NCBI GenBank assembly: GCA_023052935.1
Contig: CM041297.1
Span: 52,247,917 to 52,311,916, forward strand
Length of the DNA: 64,000 nucleotides
DNA from: Piezodorus guildinii
Lineage: Eukaryota > Arthropoda > Insecta > Hemiptera > Pentatomidae
Direction: 5' to 3'
Both the position numbers and the translations under genes were made by a program. The stretch's first letter is position 1, and each line of letters begins with the position of its first letter. The notes under the pieces are model-generated. The model was given only the letters and a program-made list of their open reading frames with translations. It did not search any database and was not told the DNA's origin. Below, one piece after another: positions 22,086-32,094 of the stretch.

Positions 22086-23164
22086 ACACCAAAATGGAAC
22101 AAAAATGATATCCGCAGCTAGCAATAGTCCATTTGATTCGTTATATGCAAATCTTGACCCAGAAGAGGCAATCTATTTTATTTACCATAATACACCTGGT
22201 CCCAACATCAAGTCTTTAATATTTAGAGGGGAAGATATGGGACTTCATATCATCTACTGGGCTTAGTTATAGTTGAAGGTTAAACCCTCTCACTTGTCTT
22301 TCCTCCCCAAAAAATACCTTTGTATCCTCTTCTCGGAGATGGAATCGAGGCATAACGCCCCTCCATCGGAGAAGATTTTAAGGTAGGATGTACACCGTGA
22401 CCACGGGCCGAGAGGAGATGTGCATAATTTAACACGACCTGCCACTCGTGATCTACCGCTCCCTCCACCCGGAGGTTTTCTTCTTCAACGCGTCGTCGGT
22501 GGCTACTCCCACCCGGGTTTCTTCTGACGACCGCCGTTTCCTTTGTTCTTGAAGGAGGATGACTCAGACAGGAAAAAAAAAAAACCCTTCCGAAAGTGAA
22601 AGTCGGAAGATCAGTCCATTTCGTCGGTTGGCCCAATTTTTTTCGGTCACATGACAACTCTCAAATCGTACGGTTTTTAGGTTCGTTATTGGGATTATTA
22701 CAAGCCATTGGCCAAAAGACCGGGTGACGTAACTGCTCCTGTTGGAAACCCTTGTTTCTGTTACGTCATTATTACGTTTAATAAATTTCATTATCACGAT
22801 CAAGAACGAGGTTTATGTAATTGTATAATGACTTGAATCAATGGTCTTATGGCTCCCATAATTGATGATTGATTTTTATAAATTAAAAAAATCTCAGACT
22901 GTAGCCATTTTACTATGGTCATGATTAATATTCGACAAAAAAAAATCGAAAAAAGTCGCATAATTATTAATTATTGTTAGACATCTATTTTGTTCTACTT
23001 ATAGTTTATTAATATGGCTTATGCTTGCAGGACTCCAGACTTGGGTTTGCATAATATTGTATTACCTTGAAGCTGAAACGTGGGAAGTAAATAAATAAAA
23101 TTGAGAGAAGAAAAATGGATCAAATTTGTTTATAAACCTGCGATTGACTTCCAGTCAATTACAA
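22086..23164. other. No confident gene; open frame at 22280-22657 (minus) in a G+C-richer island
   Basis: A 125-codon frame on the minus strand lies in an island of balanced composition (about 22200-22800). Its translation is rich in R, G and S with no recognised domain, and a second frame overlaps its start. An open frame of this size can arise by chance at this composition. Near 23064, CCTTGAAGCTGAAACGTGGG looks like a hammerhead-type flank with stem II deleted. Confidence 0.35.
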
Positions 23165-23500
23165 AAATCTCATTTACGTCACTATTATTAGACTATTAGG
23201 ACCTGCAATCGAGGTCTTACTAAACCATTTAGTTACTTCCTCATCCAATCCTTAAAATCCAAAATTCTTAACAAAATCCTAAGTGCCTCTTTTTTTGTCA
23301 CAAATCAATTAATCCATAATTGATCTAGCCCGATAAATATAAATATGCCTCTTTTCATTCCAACCTCTCATCCCACATATACGCACTTCTTCGTAACATC
23401 TGTTCCTTAGATTTTCCTTATAAACCTTCGAGGCGATTAAAATAAAAAAAGAAGGTGGCATCGGGACCTACTCCCTTAAAATAGCAAATGAAGAGCTACC
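23165..23500 (+). pseudogene. Jockey-like LINE 3' fragment
   Basis: The sequence parallels the better-preserved copy at 25499-25920: GGTCTTACTAAACCATTTAG near 23211, then a CATCCAATCCTTAAAATCC block, TTTTTGTCACAAATCAATTA near 23292, and ACCTTCGAGGCGATTAAAAT near 23425. Frameshifts prevent translation. It is 5'-truncated and lacks a clear poly-A tail. Confidence 0.6.
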
Positions 23501-24197
23501 AATGGTAGTTCTTTCAAATGACATTTTCACGAATTGTATATATTCCTTCGACACATTTACTAATTGTGTTTGTTTAACAGTTATTTTATTTTTTTCACAA
23601 ATCTCTTTTACAAATTCTCAATTACATGTATGCCTGTATTGGTCTAATTTAATTGAATATAATAATTTAAGTTGTAAATCACTATAAATAAATATTTAAA
23701 AAACTATACTTGTTTGTAAACCTATTCGAATCATCATTTACGATTTAAATATTTTAAAAAATATATAAATAATTTATAATGATACTCAAGCTTTATAACA
23801 AAAATAAATGCTGGGAGGTTCGGGAAGAGTCACAAACGCTAAGCCCCTTCATCAAGGATATTACCCCGAGAGAGGGAGCTGCTGAATTTTCCGTTTTTAG
23901 CCAAATGGTACAACCGATTGAAAATGACAGAATCTTATTTATGATCTAATTTGTGTAATTTCCTTCAAAGGAGCGGGATCGGGAATAGGGGGGGGGGAGC
24001 AGGGCGAGGATTTTCCCCAACCTCTAACTTGAAAATCAATAGCACACTTCGCTAATCTTTTTTCTTTTAAGGAAATTTCGAAGGGTTTTATTTTAGGTTT
24101 TTCACCCATAAACCCATAAATCCAGCTTGTAGGCCGGTGACGGCAAAATAATTAGAAATATTAATAAAATATAATTTTACTTGAATCAATTTATATA
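23501..24197. other. No gene seen; island at about 23810-24130
   Basis: The island includes GAGAGAGGGAGCTGCTGA near 23870 and a run of nine G at about 23989-23997. No repeat family or coding frame was recognised. Confidence 0.4.
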
Positions 24198-24205
24198 TAT
24201 ATTAT

Positions 24206-24352
24206 AGGGGTACTCACTACGTTTGCTATAGCATGCTATTTGTGTTATTTTGCTAAACTCATCGAGTTTCTACAGTTATTTCCTGTATAAAATTGATGGG
24301 TTTAGCACAATAGCACAAATAGCATGCTATAGCAAACGTAGTGAGTACCCCT
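24206..24352. mobile_element. Small hAT-like MITE (147 bp)
   Basis: The left end AGGGGTACTCACTACGTTTG and the right end are exact complements over about 39 bases, and the similarity continues imperfectly further inward. The start resembles hAT terminal repeats. The candidate 8 bp duplications, TATATTAT (24198-24205) and TATATAGT (24353-24360), differ at two positions and are low complexity. The element is too short to code for anything. Confidence 0.7.
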
Positions 24353-24498
24353 TATATAGTAATAAGTCGCTCCTGCTACACTCGGGTGAAATTCGAATGT
24401 GGTGTCAGTTATGTTTAGAAATGAAATTTTTGGACGATTTACAGTTTTTCGCAGAAACCAAGAATTGTTAGATGATTTTATATGTAGATACAGAAGAT

Positions 24499-25383
24499 AA
24501 AAATCTAGCGCGGGCAACACACGACTTTCGCTTACCTCTACTGTTAAAATCAATTCAAAAACTATTACATATTCTTAAATTTGAAAAACATTCTAAGTTA
24601 ATTTTAATAAAACCTGTATTCATTTTTGTTGGAAACATGATTTAGATTAAATAATATAACTATATTAAATTGTTAATCAGTAATAATTTTATTCCCTATT
24701 CCTCAATTAAAATTACTTTTTACAACTTCGTGTATCAGATAGTGTTTTTTCTAAAATATTTCTCTTTTCAACGGTAATATTATATGTCTATATTAATGTT
24801 CTTACTTTAAAAAAAAAAAAAAAGAAGAAAATTACATACAAAATTGTTTTGCTCTTTTATCCTTTAATTGGTCTTCGAATTCATCCAACTTGCATATTTA
24901 GCCATCCATCATCAATGTTGTTACGATGATATGGTTAATTTTTTGGAATGTACAAAATTAACGGTACTTTAGTGCAAGAAAATTTAAAATATAGGCATTA
25001 AAGCCATGCCAGACTATTTCAATCATAATAAAACCTACATGCTATTAAAGCCCATTAAACATTACATCAATATAGCGAGTTAAATCAAAATTGTTAGTGC
25101 CGTTTTGGGGAAAATCGTAAAAAAGATGATGCAAAGTGGCTGTTCTGGTTACCCAATTTTGATATAAAAGTCGCTGTATCTTGGGCATATGTATAGTTGT
25201 CTTAGATATGAAATTAAAGTTTTTGCCATAGACTTACCGCACACACACCAGAGGTTTTTTTTCGGGACATTGGTTATTTGAACCAGGAAGACCATGAAAC
25301 GTGTATTTCCGTCGAAAAGTTTCACGATGTCAATACTTTACCCTTACTATATATTTCATATATAGGTAAGTGAAAGTAAAAAA
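24499..25383 (-). repeat. Family C repeat, near full length
   Basis: This is the reverse-strand copy of the element at 882-1778. On the plus strand it opens AATCTAGCGCGGGCAACACA and closes ATATAGGTAAGTGAAAGTAA. The internal GCACACACACCAGAGG block (about 25239) marks the same (GT)n site as in the first copy. No coding capacity. Confidence 0.7.
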
Positions 25384-25484
25384 TTTATCGTGTAAGTAAA
25401 AATTTAAAAAGAAAAAAAAAAACTGTACTTAAACAATTTTCATGGATAAATATGGAATTCCTTCAAGTTCTTAAAATTACTTTA

Positions 25485-25498
25485 ATATGTTACCTTCA
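25485..25498. repeat. Target-site duplication of the Jockey copy, left
   Basis: ATATGTTACCTTCA, repeated exactly at 25921-25934 right after the poly-A tail. Confidence 0.9.
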
Positions 25499-25920
25499 TG
25501 GGGGTCTACTAAACCATCGAATTCCTCTCGCATCCAATCCTTGCAGTCCAAAAATCCTTCGTAAAATCCTCAATGCTCCTTACTTTGTTACTAATAAAAT
25601 CATCCATAAAGACCTAAATATCCCATTAGTTGAAGACTTGGCCCGTTACAGATATACCTCTTTTCATTCCAAACTCCCTGCCCACTCAAACCCGCTTATT
25701 CGTGACCTCTCCTCCATATCTATTCCCGACAACCCACCGAGGCGCCTTAAAAGAAGATGGCCAAGAGACCTTCTAACATAAGACATTGGAGTGCTACCAA
25801 TGGGTAGTTTCTTCTCAGAACTATCATGTGTACTAATCATATATAAAGCCTATTTACTTGTTGTATTTATTTAATACAGTTGTAAATTTCTTTAAATAAA
25901 TAAATAAAAAAAAAAAAAAA
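25499..25920 (+). mobile_element. 5'-truncated Jockey-like LINE with poly-A and duplication
   Basis: The 422-base insert starts inside ORF2 (GGLLNHRIPLASNPCSPKI, the C-terminal segment of the reverse transcriptase) and keeps an open frame to the stop at 25779-25781. Recognisable phrases are ILNAPYFVTNKIIHKDLN and PPRRLKRRWPRDLL. A 3' UTR with CAGTTGTAAATTTC and a run of 15 A (25906-25920) follow. Perfect 14-base duplications on both sides show target-primed insertion. Being open and flanked by identical duplications, it is one of the younger inserts here. It encodes no complete enzyme. Confidence 0.85.
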
Positions 25921-25934
25921 ATATGTTACCTTCA
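25921..25934. repeat. Target-site duplication of the Jockey copy, right
   Basis: ATATGTTACCTTCA, identical to 25485-25498. Confidence 0.9.
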
Positions 25935-26501
25935 AATAGGTGCCTTAGTATCTGGGTTAATGATTCCACTACTGTTTTTATTTATAACGGCTTGGCATCC
26001 GCCACGTTGACAAGAATTCCGAGTGCCAGTAACAACTCCTAACACAGAGCGAGCGTGCTGCATGTGCCGCTTCATCACATGGTAATGTTTCTGCTATTAG
26101 CGGGCCATGGAACCTCTGCATCACCTTTCCCAGAGCCATCATTGTGATCTCGATCTGTGATCCGTTTTAGATTACTCCTTACATCGTTGAGGAGGATACG
26201 TCCTGCAAAGAGAACTTGTCCGGCGGTCGTGTATTAAAACGGAGTTAGAGATTTCCTCGGGGTCACGACTGGACGTGTGGTAGTTACCCGCCGCCATCAA
26301 CAAGTCTTTAGCCCTGCAAAACAGTCTCCGCGTCTCTCTTGTCTTCTGCTTTTTCAGTGCTGTCGTGTGTGCCGCTTGATTCTCCTTGGCTAATATCTCG
26401 ACTTTAATGACCAAAACATAAAAAAAAACATATCTTTTAGCTCCCAACATCCTGCCTACATCCACATTCTCTTTCAATTTAAATCCTTAATCAACTAGCA
26501 T
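25935..26501. other. No confident gene; island at about 26000-26480
   Basis: The island is non-repetitive and balanced in composition. A 101-codon minus-strand frame (26172-26477) has no recognised domain and is not called. Candidate host regulatory or exonic DNA; the sequence alone does not decide. Confidence 0.35.
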
Positions 26502-26787
26502 GGATCGCCTATAGTATGGTGGCTAGCATAACAGCCTTCTATGCCAATATTTACGGGTTCAAACCCACATGTGGTCCCAGGATATTTAATGGGAGTAAAA
26601 AGTCCTTAATTATGCCGTCTTTCGAAGGCGACGTAAGAAGGTGGCCCACGAGCCTGTGCGATGTCAGGTACTCTTTAATGATCCCTATCTTAATTGAACC
26701 TGGATAGGCAAAATTTAGGACTCCCACTGAAGCATCGCCCGATTAGCCAAAGTAGCATAAAGTGACGTTAAATAAACAAACAAAAAC
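26502..26787 (+). mobile_element. SINE family 2, near full-length copy
   Basis: A tRNA-like head (TATGGTGGCTAGCATAACAG and GGGTTCAAACCC about 45 bases downstream) is followed by the family body: TTTAATGGGAGTAAAAAGTC, a GCGATGTCAGGTACTC block, and ACCTGGATAGGCAAAATTTA. It ends in the AAATAAACAAACAAA tail. This is the best copy for defining the family, which also occurs at 28019, 28146, 34297, 38743, 39150, 44928 and 56131. SINEs are non-coding and depend on a LINE for movement. Confidence 0.75.
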
Positions 26788-26799
26788 ATCTACAATCCG

Positions 26800-27215
26800 A
26801 TTACTTGAAACTAGATAGCGCCATTGTGGCTTTTACGTTCCTACCCACAGAACTAACACTTTTGATAGTTCCTTTATATCCGCTCTGAAATTCTACCAAC
26901 CTATATCCACTAACCTGATTCATTTATCCTCATTCAAATCCCAACTTTTCCAATACCTTCCGTCATCCAAATAGACGATAAGCTGTTGTGATATTTGAAT
27001 TTTAGATATAAAACATCGAAAGTTTGAAATTTGTTTACAATACATTTATTTTTAATTTTATTGTACATACAATTGTTTTCTTTACTTTTTGTTAGATTTA
27101 ATTATTATTTCTTATTGTAAATAATAATTAATTATGATTCTATTTCTGTTGGCCAGACATATTATTTATTCCAATTGAATATAACTTTTATTATCGAGGA
27201 ACCGAGTTCCAGAAT
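26800..27215 (+). pseudogene. CR1/L2-like LINE 3' end
   Basis: The frame reads HLSSFKSQLFQYLPSSK near 26920-26970, matching SSFKSLLFQYFHSLQS in the copy at 12955, followed by a stop. The 3' UTR ends with a five-pair hairpin, GGAAC and GTTCC (27198-27210), then AGAATA. Upstream coding is frameshifted. Confidence 0.6.
27198..27210 (+). other. LINE 3' terminal hairpin
   Basis: GGAAC pairs with GTTCC around a three-base loop, followed by AGAATA. It occupies the same place as the hairpins at 13380 and 48723 but has different stem bases. Confidence 0.5.
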
Positions 27216-27345
27216 ATTTATTTTTCTATTATGTTCTGCTCTATCTAGGACTAAATTAAACTGCACTTGTTTTTAGTATTTTTTTTATTCGTATTTTTAT
27301 ATAATATACATTTCTTATTAAATTGAAATGTCTTTTTTTTTTAGA

Positions 27346-27790
27346 TTTTACTTTTACTTAACTATGTTAAGTGATATTGACGTGAAATTTTTTGAAATTC
27401 GCTTAATAGAGTCCCCTGAGACCAAATGATCAAATCTGTAATTGTGTTTAGGCCTAACTCGAAAAAAAAAAAAAAAAAAGTTGTAAGAAACAGATATTTC
27501 ACATTACGACAAATATGTGACTATAATGCCACAAATGTTTTTTCACAAAAATTGACAAACCAAAAGCGTCACATTATACCATATATTTTGCACCTTTTTA
27601 CGATTTTCTGAAAAACGAAACCAACGATTTTGAACAAACTCGCCATATCTATGTAAGATTCAGTGGAATTTAATATAATGTTTGTTTTATTGTTATTTAA
27701 TTAGTTTAAAAGGGATTAAATGCCAAATTTTAACATATTCTTTATCTAAAGTACCTCTAATTACCTAGCTTCTAACCAGTCTATCAACCA
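27346..27790 (+). repeat. Family C repeat, 5' half
   Basis: It starts TTTTACTTTTACTTAACTAT, has AGAGTCCCCTGAGACCAAAT near 27409, an expanded run of 18 A at 27462-27479 exactly where other copies read GCAAAAAGG, and TTTTGCACC near 27587. The 3' half is lost or too diverged to follow. Confidence 0.6.
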
Positions 27791-28018
27791 TTTCATGTTC
27801 TGGAATTGATAAAAAAAAAGTTTATTTATTTACATAAATGCACCTATGCATCTTATTTTGTCACAAGCATACAATCTAAATTTTTGATTTCCCACTTTTC
27901 ACAAGTATATTACAAAGGTGTTATTAGTTGTTCGCAATTTTTTTAATATTCAATTTAAGATAAATGTTAATAAATAATATAATTATTTTATGTTTTTCAA
28001 CTTAAATTCGCGAATACC
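27791..28018. other. No gene seen
   Basis: AT-rich sequence, possibly a decayed continuation of the family C copy. Nothing else was recognised. Confidence 0.4.
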
Positions 28019-28140
28019 TCTCCAAAGGACACCGTAACTGAGGAGTTTTTACTCTTGTTGAAAAATCCTGGGGCTATCTGATAAATCTGAACCCGTGACC
28101 TTGGGTTTAGAAGGCTGATACGCTAGCCACTACAGGTGAC
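28019..28140 (-). mobile_element. SINE family 2, head half
   Basis: On the minus strand it begins GTCACCTGTAGTGGCTAGCG and covers the head and the TTTTTCAACAAGAGTAAAA block only. The tail half is missing. Another copy follows in the same orientation six bases away. Confidence 0.65.
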
Positions 28141-28145
28141 TTTTA

Positions 28146-28345
28146 GGAGGTTTTATTAGGATAGGGATCTTTAACGAGTACCTGACATCGAAAAGGCTCG
28201 GGACCACCTTTTAACGTCCCCTCCGAAGGACGGCGTAACTAAGGATTTTTTACTTCCATTAAAAAATCCTAGGACTACCTGTGGATTTGAACCCGTGACC
28301 TTTGGCATGGGAGGCTGTTACGCTAGCAACCCAGCTACAAGTGAC
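28146..28345 (-). mobile_element. SINE family 2, second copy in tandem
   Basis: The minus-strand head begins near 28345 (AGTCACTTGTAGCTGGGT), with TTTTTTAATGGAAGTAAAAA in the body and GATGTCAGGTACTCGTTAAA near 28160-28180. It stops at about the same internal point as family members lacking the final tail. The head-to-tail pairing with 28019-28140 suggests insertion into, or unequal exchange with, the first copy. Confidence 0.65.
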
Positions 28346-29139
28346 TTGTCGTGTGTTGCGTTCACCAAATTATTTGAGCATTTTTCTCTGCTCCAATTAT
28401 ATTAAACACAACGGGTATTCCTGAAAGTTATAAACATCATCCCTGTGGAGCTCTGGGACCACCCCGACATTAATTTCAACCCTCTCAGACCGATATATGT
28501 GTATTTCTCTAAGGACTGTAAAGATACTTAAGACGGGTTTTTGTCATTTGCAATCGCTCTCTTTTTTGAAACTTGGCAAGAAGTACCGTTTCGGCTATCA
28601 TCAGATAAGGCGATCACTGTTGGCTTTTCGTTGATAGCTGCCCTAAACTATTCATGACACCTTTAGTGCCCTAAAAGTGCTTCGGGTTTCCTTCCAATGG
28701 AGCGATTAGAAAAGGCAGTTTTGAATGGGCTCTAGAGAGATTGGCTTTTTACATGAGTAGCCATTGACTGCCTTGGTTTATCATTAACTACTATTCCAAA
28801 TCCAAATTTTATAGAATTTCAAAACGTATTCACTATACAGTTTCATTTCTTGTTATCTAACAATTGTATAATATAAGTTCGAATGATGAGTTCTAAAATT
28901 ATTGACTCAATAATCACAGGAAATAGCAAGAAAGGATAAATGCCATTTCAATGCTAAAATTTTGGACAGTTTTTTATAATCAATTAATGAATGAAAAATA
29001 AATTTTATTTTTAAGAAAATGTTGGTTTTTCAGGGCATTATGTTAGTCAGACTAAATGGGCAAAGCAAAACGATGAAGCAAGCAATACTAGTTCATTATT
29101 AATTCCATCATCAGGCGTATTTCGACAAATAGCATTAAG
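28346..29139. other. No gene seen
   Basis: 28440-28760 is more balanced in composition and non-repetitive; the remainder is AT-rich. No coding frame was recognised. Confidence 0.4.
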
Positions 29140-29440
29140 CTTTAGGATGCACTAAACCATCGAATTTCTTTTGTATCCAATCCTTGAAAGGCAATATGCT
29201 TCGAGAAATTCTGAACGCTCCTTATTTTTTCACCAATAGCATTATCCATAAAAACCTTAATATTTCATATTTTGGTGGCTTAACCGGATATAGATTAATC
29301 CTTTAACAAAGTAACTATCCACAGAAATCCACTAGTTCTTAACCTTTCATCCTTTTCTGATAACGCTCTTATAACTGAAAATATGATGGCCTCAGGATCA
29401 CCTAGCATTATCTGATTTAAATAAAAAGACTGAATTTGCT
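29140..29440 (+). pseudogene. Jockey-like LINE 3' fragment
   Basis: GATGCACTAAACCATCGAAT near 29147 and the frame ILNAPYFFTNSIIHKNLN near 29210-29265 match the C-terminal segment of the 25499 copy (ILNAPYFVTNKIIHKDLN). Frame is lost afterwards. No poly-A tail is evident. Confidence 0.65.
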
Positions 29441-29885
29441 CACAACCCCTTCTTCACTACACTATATCAACACCACATTAGTAATCGAGACGTTGATTTC
29501 CAAAAGGTACTATATCCATTCTGGGGAATTTTACAGGAAGCGCGAAAATCTCTCATTATTATATTATTATAAACCAACTAATTTGATTCTTTTTGCATTA
29601 AAATCTAGAATTATTTCTTTACGCTATTAATAAAACCATATAAAAGTTATGAAATGAAGTGTTCTGTTATGATTTGGATTGAAACTAAATGTGTAATAAG
29701 TATCTTAAGATATTAGTAGCATTTCTGAATTAAAGGACACGAATGTTCATTAGATACAATCAAACTTAAGATTTAGATAAAACTAAATGAGGAGAATATA
29801 AATATGTAAAAAAAAATCTATTTCGTAAAAAATGTCCTTTAGTACCTTTTGGAAATCAACGTCTCAATTGTTCCCTTACTCAGCC
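29441..29885. other. No gene seen
   Basis: AT-rich interval. TTCCAAAAGGTACTATAT near 29499 and a partly complementary TACCTTTTGGAAATCAACGT near 29845 (with AACGTTGATTTCC-like sequence at 29489) form an inverted pair about 340 bases apart. This may mark the ends of a small foldback element. Confidence 0.35.
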
Positions 29886-30180
29886 TCCACTGGTAAGACT
29901 GAGAGGCGCTGGGAACTTCTGGCGTTGTGCCTCGCCATCCATTTTTGGGTGTATGGGTTCGATTCGGAGTACCTCAGGGGCAGTATGTAAATATTGTACA
30001 TAGGTATGCATTTGGCCAAGATTATATATATATATATATTTTTTTTTTTCTTCTTTCCATTTGTTATTTAAGTTTACTTATTTTATTTTGCTACATATGG
30101 AATAAACGACTTCTTTTAGCTCTTATACTTATTGCCCTAGACAGTGAAAGATTGTATTATTTCTCGATAAAAAATAACAA
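29886..30180 (+). mobile_element. LINE or SINE 3' end sharing a GAGGCGCTG block
   Basis: GACTGAGAGGCGCTGGGAAC near 29898 recurs at 33248 and in the SINE copy at 51250. The tail CTTATTGCCCTAGACAGTGA followed by AAGATTGTATTATTTCTC (about 30128-30165) recurs at 33475-33512. The middle contains an AT/T-rich tract. No coding sequence was recognised, so the class is uncertain. Confidence 0.45.
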
Positions 30181-30189
30181 ACAACAAAC

Positions 30190-30480
30190 TGTACCTCTTC
30201 AACCCATGAAGGGTACATATAGAGATCCGTAGTGTTTCTTGGCCAACAGCCGTGCAATGATGCGGTTAGGTCTTGATTACGCTCAGTCGCCATGTTTTTT
30301 CCTCAATTGGGGTATCCACTTGAAAGAGGATGGGTTTGCCCCAGGAGGGTCTCCATACCCTAGGTTCTTCCCCCGGCTGAATAAACAGTATAAATAATAT
30401 TCTGCCACAACCGGGATTCGAACCCAGGATCCAGAGAATAGTAGACTAGTGCCAGTATCCACCATACCACGCCGCTCCCC
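30190..30480 (-). mobile_element. SINE family 1, full-length copy
   Basis: On the minus strand the head begins GGGGAGCGGCGTGGTATG. The B box GGGTTCGAATCCCGG is near 30420-30434, followed by CAGAATATTATTTATACTG, GGTATGGAGACCCTCCTGGG, and the 3' body ending ATGGGTTGAAGAGGTACAG. This is the layout of all family 1 copies: 36320, 40270, 51019, 51642, 52427, 55133 and 58069. Confidence 0.8.
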
Positions 30481-31330
30481 TATTTCTTAATAAAGCAATA
30501 TTAATTAAGTTAATTGTTCACATGGATATGTCTTCTGGTTTTGGACTGTAACTTTATTGTGTAACGTTTCTTTCATTTCAACCTCAGTGTGACAAGGTGA
30601 AGTCACACCTTTGTTGTCGATGCTCGGATCGAAGATTGGACGACAGTTTGCAAGTCAGAAATTTAGTTGTGAATATTTTTTGTTGTTTGAAATTTCATTA
30701 GGACCTATCTTTTAGGTGCAAAATTGGTTCAAAAAATAAAATCCATGTTTTATTACATTTATTAGGATATTTTAGTCTTATAAAGAACAACGAAAAAAAA
30801 ACCCAAAAAAAAACGTAGTGTGTGCATTTATTGAAAATTTCCGTATATAACATTTGTCACAAGAACCTAATGTTTAGAAGCTATAATATTTTAAATGATA
30901 AAAAGTCACGTTTTGCCTACAATGTCTTAAGATGGCACTTTTTCGACGCGCTCTTTCTCGGTAGTGTTGCTGGAATTGAAATGTTGACTACAGTTCCCAT
31001 CAACAATTGTTGGTTAATTATTTCTTTCTTTCTTTTCAATCTTTCCGTCTGTCCGCATACAAAAATGTCTCCCTTATTGTGAAAAAAAAACAGTAAACTG
31101 TAGATAAAAGTATACATGAACGATTAGGTTTTTAAGTAAGGAAGAAATAATAAAGCCACATTTTTTAAAAAGGATTATAATATACTTATAATTTAATTTT
31201 AAAATAAACAAATTTAAAAAAAGGACGTTTACATGACACGGTGACCCATTTCCACATGTTTTTTTTTCTTTTTACTAAAGGGCAAGATCTTAACTGCATT
31301 AATAACGCTATGAAGATATTAGCATATTAG
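30481..31330. other. No gene seen
   Basis: AT-rich. Overlapping opposite-strand frames at 30822-31117 are shadows of each other without a recognisable domain. Confidence 0.4.
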
Positions 31331-31600
31331 CAGAGTTGTGTTGCCAGGTTGTTTTAAGGCTGCGTGTGGTTGGTTAACAAGCGGCGAGCCAAGCCTAATG
31401 GTGGTGCCCGGGGAGCTCTGTAATACCGCTCTGATAAGTAACACAATACCTCTAATTGGCAACTCATGTTCCTAGTTCTTGCCTCTAATTTTGTTTGCGT
31501 AAAGGGGAAGATGATCGTCTTATCTTAGCTAAGTTCCTTGTGCCTTGTGCGACCCTGACCATGACCGTTTACGAACATAGGATGTTAAATTTAACCTCCT
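31331..31600. other. Non-repetitive island, no gene recognised
   Basis: Balanced composition with phrases such as GGTGGTGCCCGGGGAGCTCT near 31400, no family repeat and no sustained frame. It is one of the clearer candidates for host conserved non-coding DNA, by composition only. Confidence 0.35.
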
Positions 31601-31778
31601 TTCTGAGTAAGCAGAAAATATTTACTGTAAGACTAATTTTTCTTTGACACTTGTTTGAGAAATGCCCTGTTTTTTTGCAGTAGATCTATTGCTTTCATTC
31701 AGAAGAACCGATCACACCAATGATTGTATTTGAACAATCCGGTATTGAAAACCTTGAAAAGTGAGCTTTCAACAAACA

Positions 31779-31790
31779 AAATTACTTTTA
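31779..31790. repeat. Target-site duplication of the hairpin element, left
   Basis: AAATTACTTTTA, repeated exactly at 32006-32017. Confidence 0.75.
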
Positions 31791-32005
31791 TGAGAGAAGT
31801 TGGTTGAGAGTGCAGTCAATTTAACACACAATTAAGCGTAAACTTAATTTATTGGTGCGGACGTTGTTGACTGACGCCTTTCAGCTCACACAACCACCCT
31901 GAAGAAGGCCTATAATTTAGGCCGAAACGTCGGCACCAATAAATTAAGTTTACGCTTAATTGTGTGTTAAATTGACTGCACCCTCAACCAACTTCTCTCA
32001 CAAAA
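31791..32005 (+). mobile_element. 215 bp hairpin element with hammerhead-like loop (Penelope-related)
   Basis: Two 68-base arms (31791-31858 and 31933-32000) are inverted copies differing at one base. The 74-base loop carries a hammerhead-type core (31899-31926). The arm after the core reads GCACCAATAAATTAAG, as in Penelope-like terminal repeats, where the motif is followed by an AATAAA-rich stretch. A 12-base exact duplication flanks the unit, and a short A-run (32002-32005) precedes the right duplicate. It encodes nothing. It looks like a minimal non-autonomous Penelope-type or retrozyme-like insert; a foldback DNA transposon is the alternative. Confidence 0.7.
31859..31932 (+). ncRNA. Hammerhead-ribozyme-like motif
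   Basis: CTGAAGA (31899-31905) fits CUGANGA. Stem II is GGCCTA pairing with TAGGCC around TAATT, with one unpaired A before it. GAAA follows at 31923-31926. GACGT near 31860 can pair with ACGTC at 31927-31931 as helix III, placing the presumed cleavage site after U-U near 31865. Helix I is weak: GTTG near 31865 faces CAAC at 31891 with CAC left unpaired. The core is good and the full fold is imperfect, so activity is possible but unproven. Confidence 0.55.
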
Positions 32006-32017
32006 AAATTACTTTTA
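32006..32017. repeat. Target-site duplication of the hairpin element, right
   Basis: AAATTACTTTTA, identical to 31779-31790. Confidence 0.75.
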
Positions 32018-32094
32018 ATAATATGTTAGAAAAAAGCACAATCAACGATACGACCAGCTATGGAGACTACTGAATAGCAAAATAACTGAAAATA

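Noticed and set aside
22280..22657. 125-codon minus-strand open frame in a G+C-richer segment
   Set aside because: R/G/S-rich translation without a domain, overlapped by another frame. Chance is plausible at this composition, so it is described only within the interval entry.
23060..23095. Hammerhead-like phrase CCTTGAAGCTGAAACG
   Set aside because: Stem II is missing altogether, so at most it is a decayed trace.
26172..26477. 101-codon minus-strand open frame
   Set aside because: No recognisable domain, no splice context identified, and no repeat relative. Not enough to call a gene.
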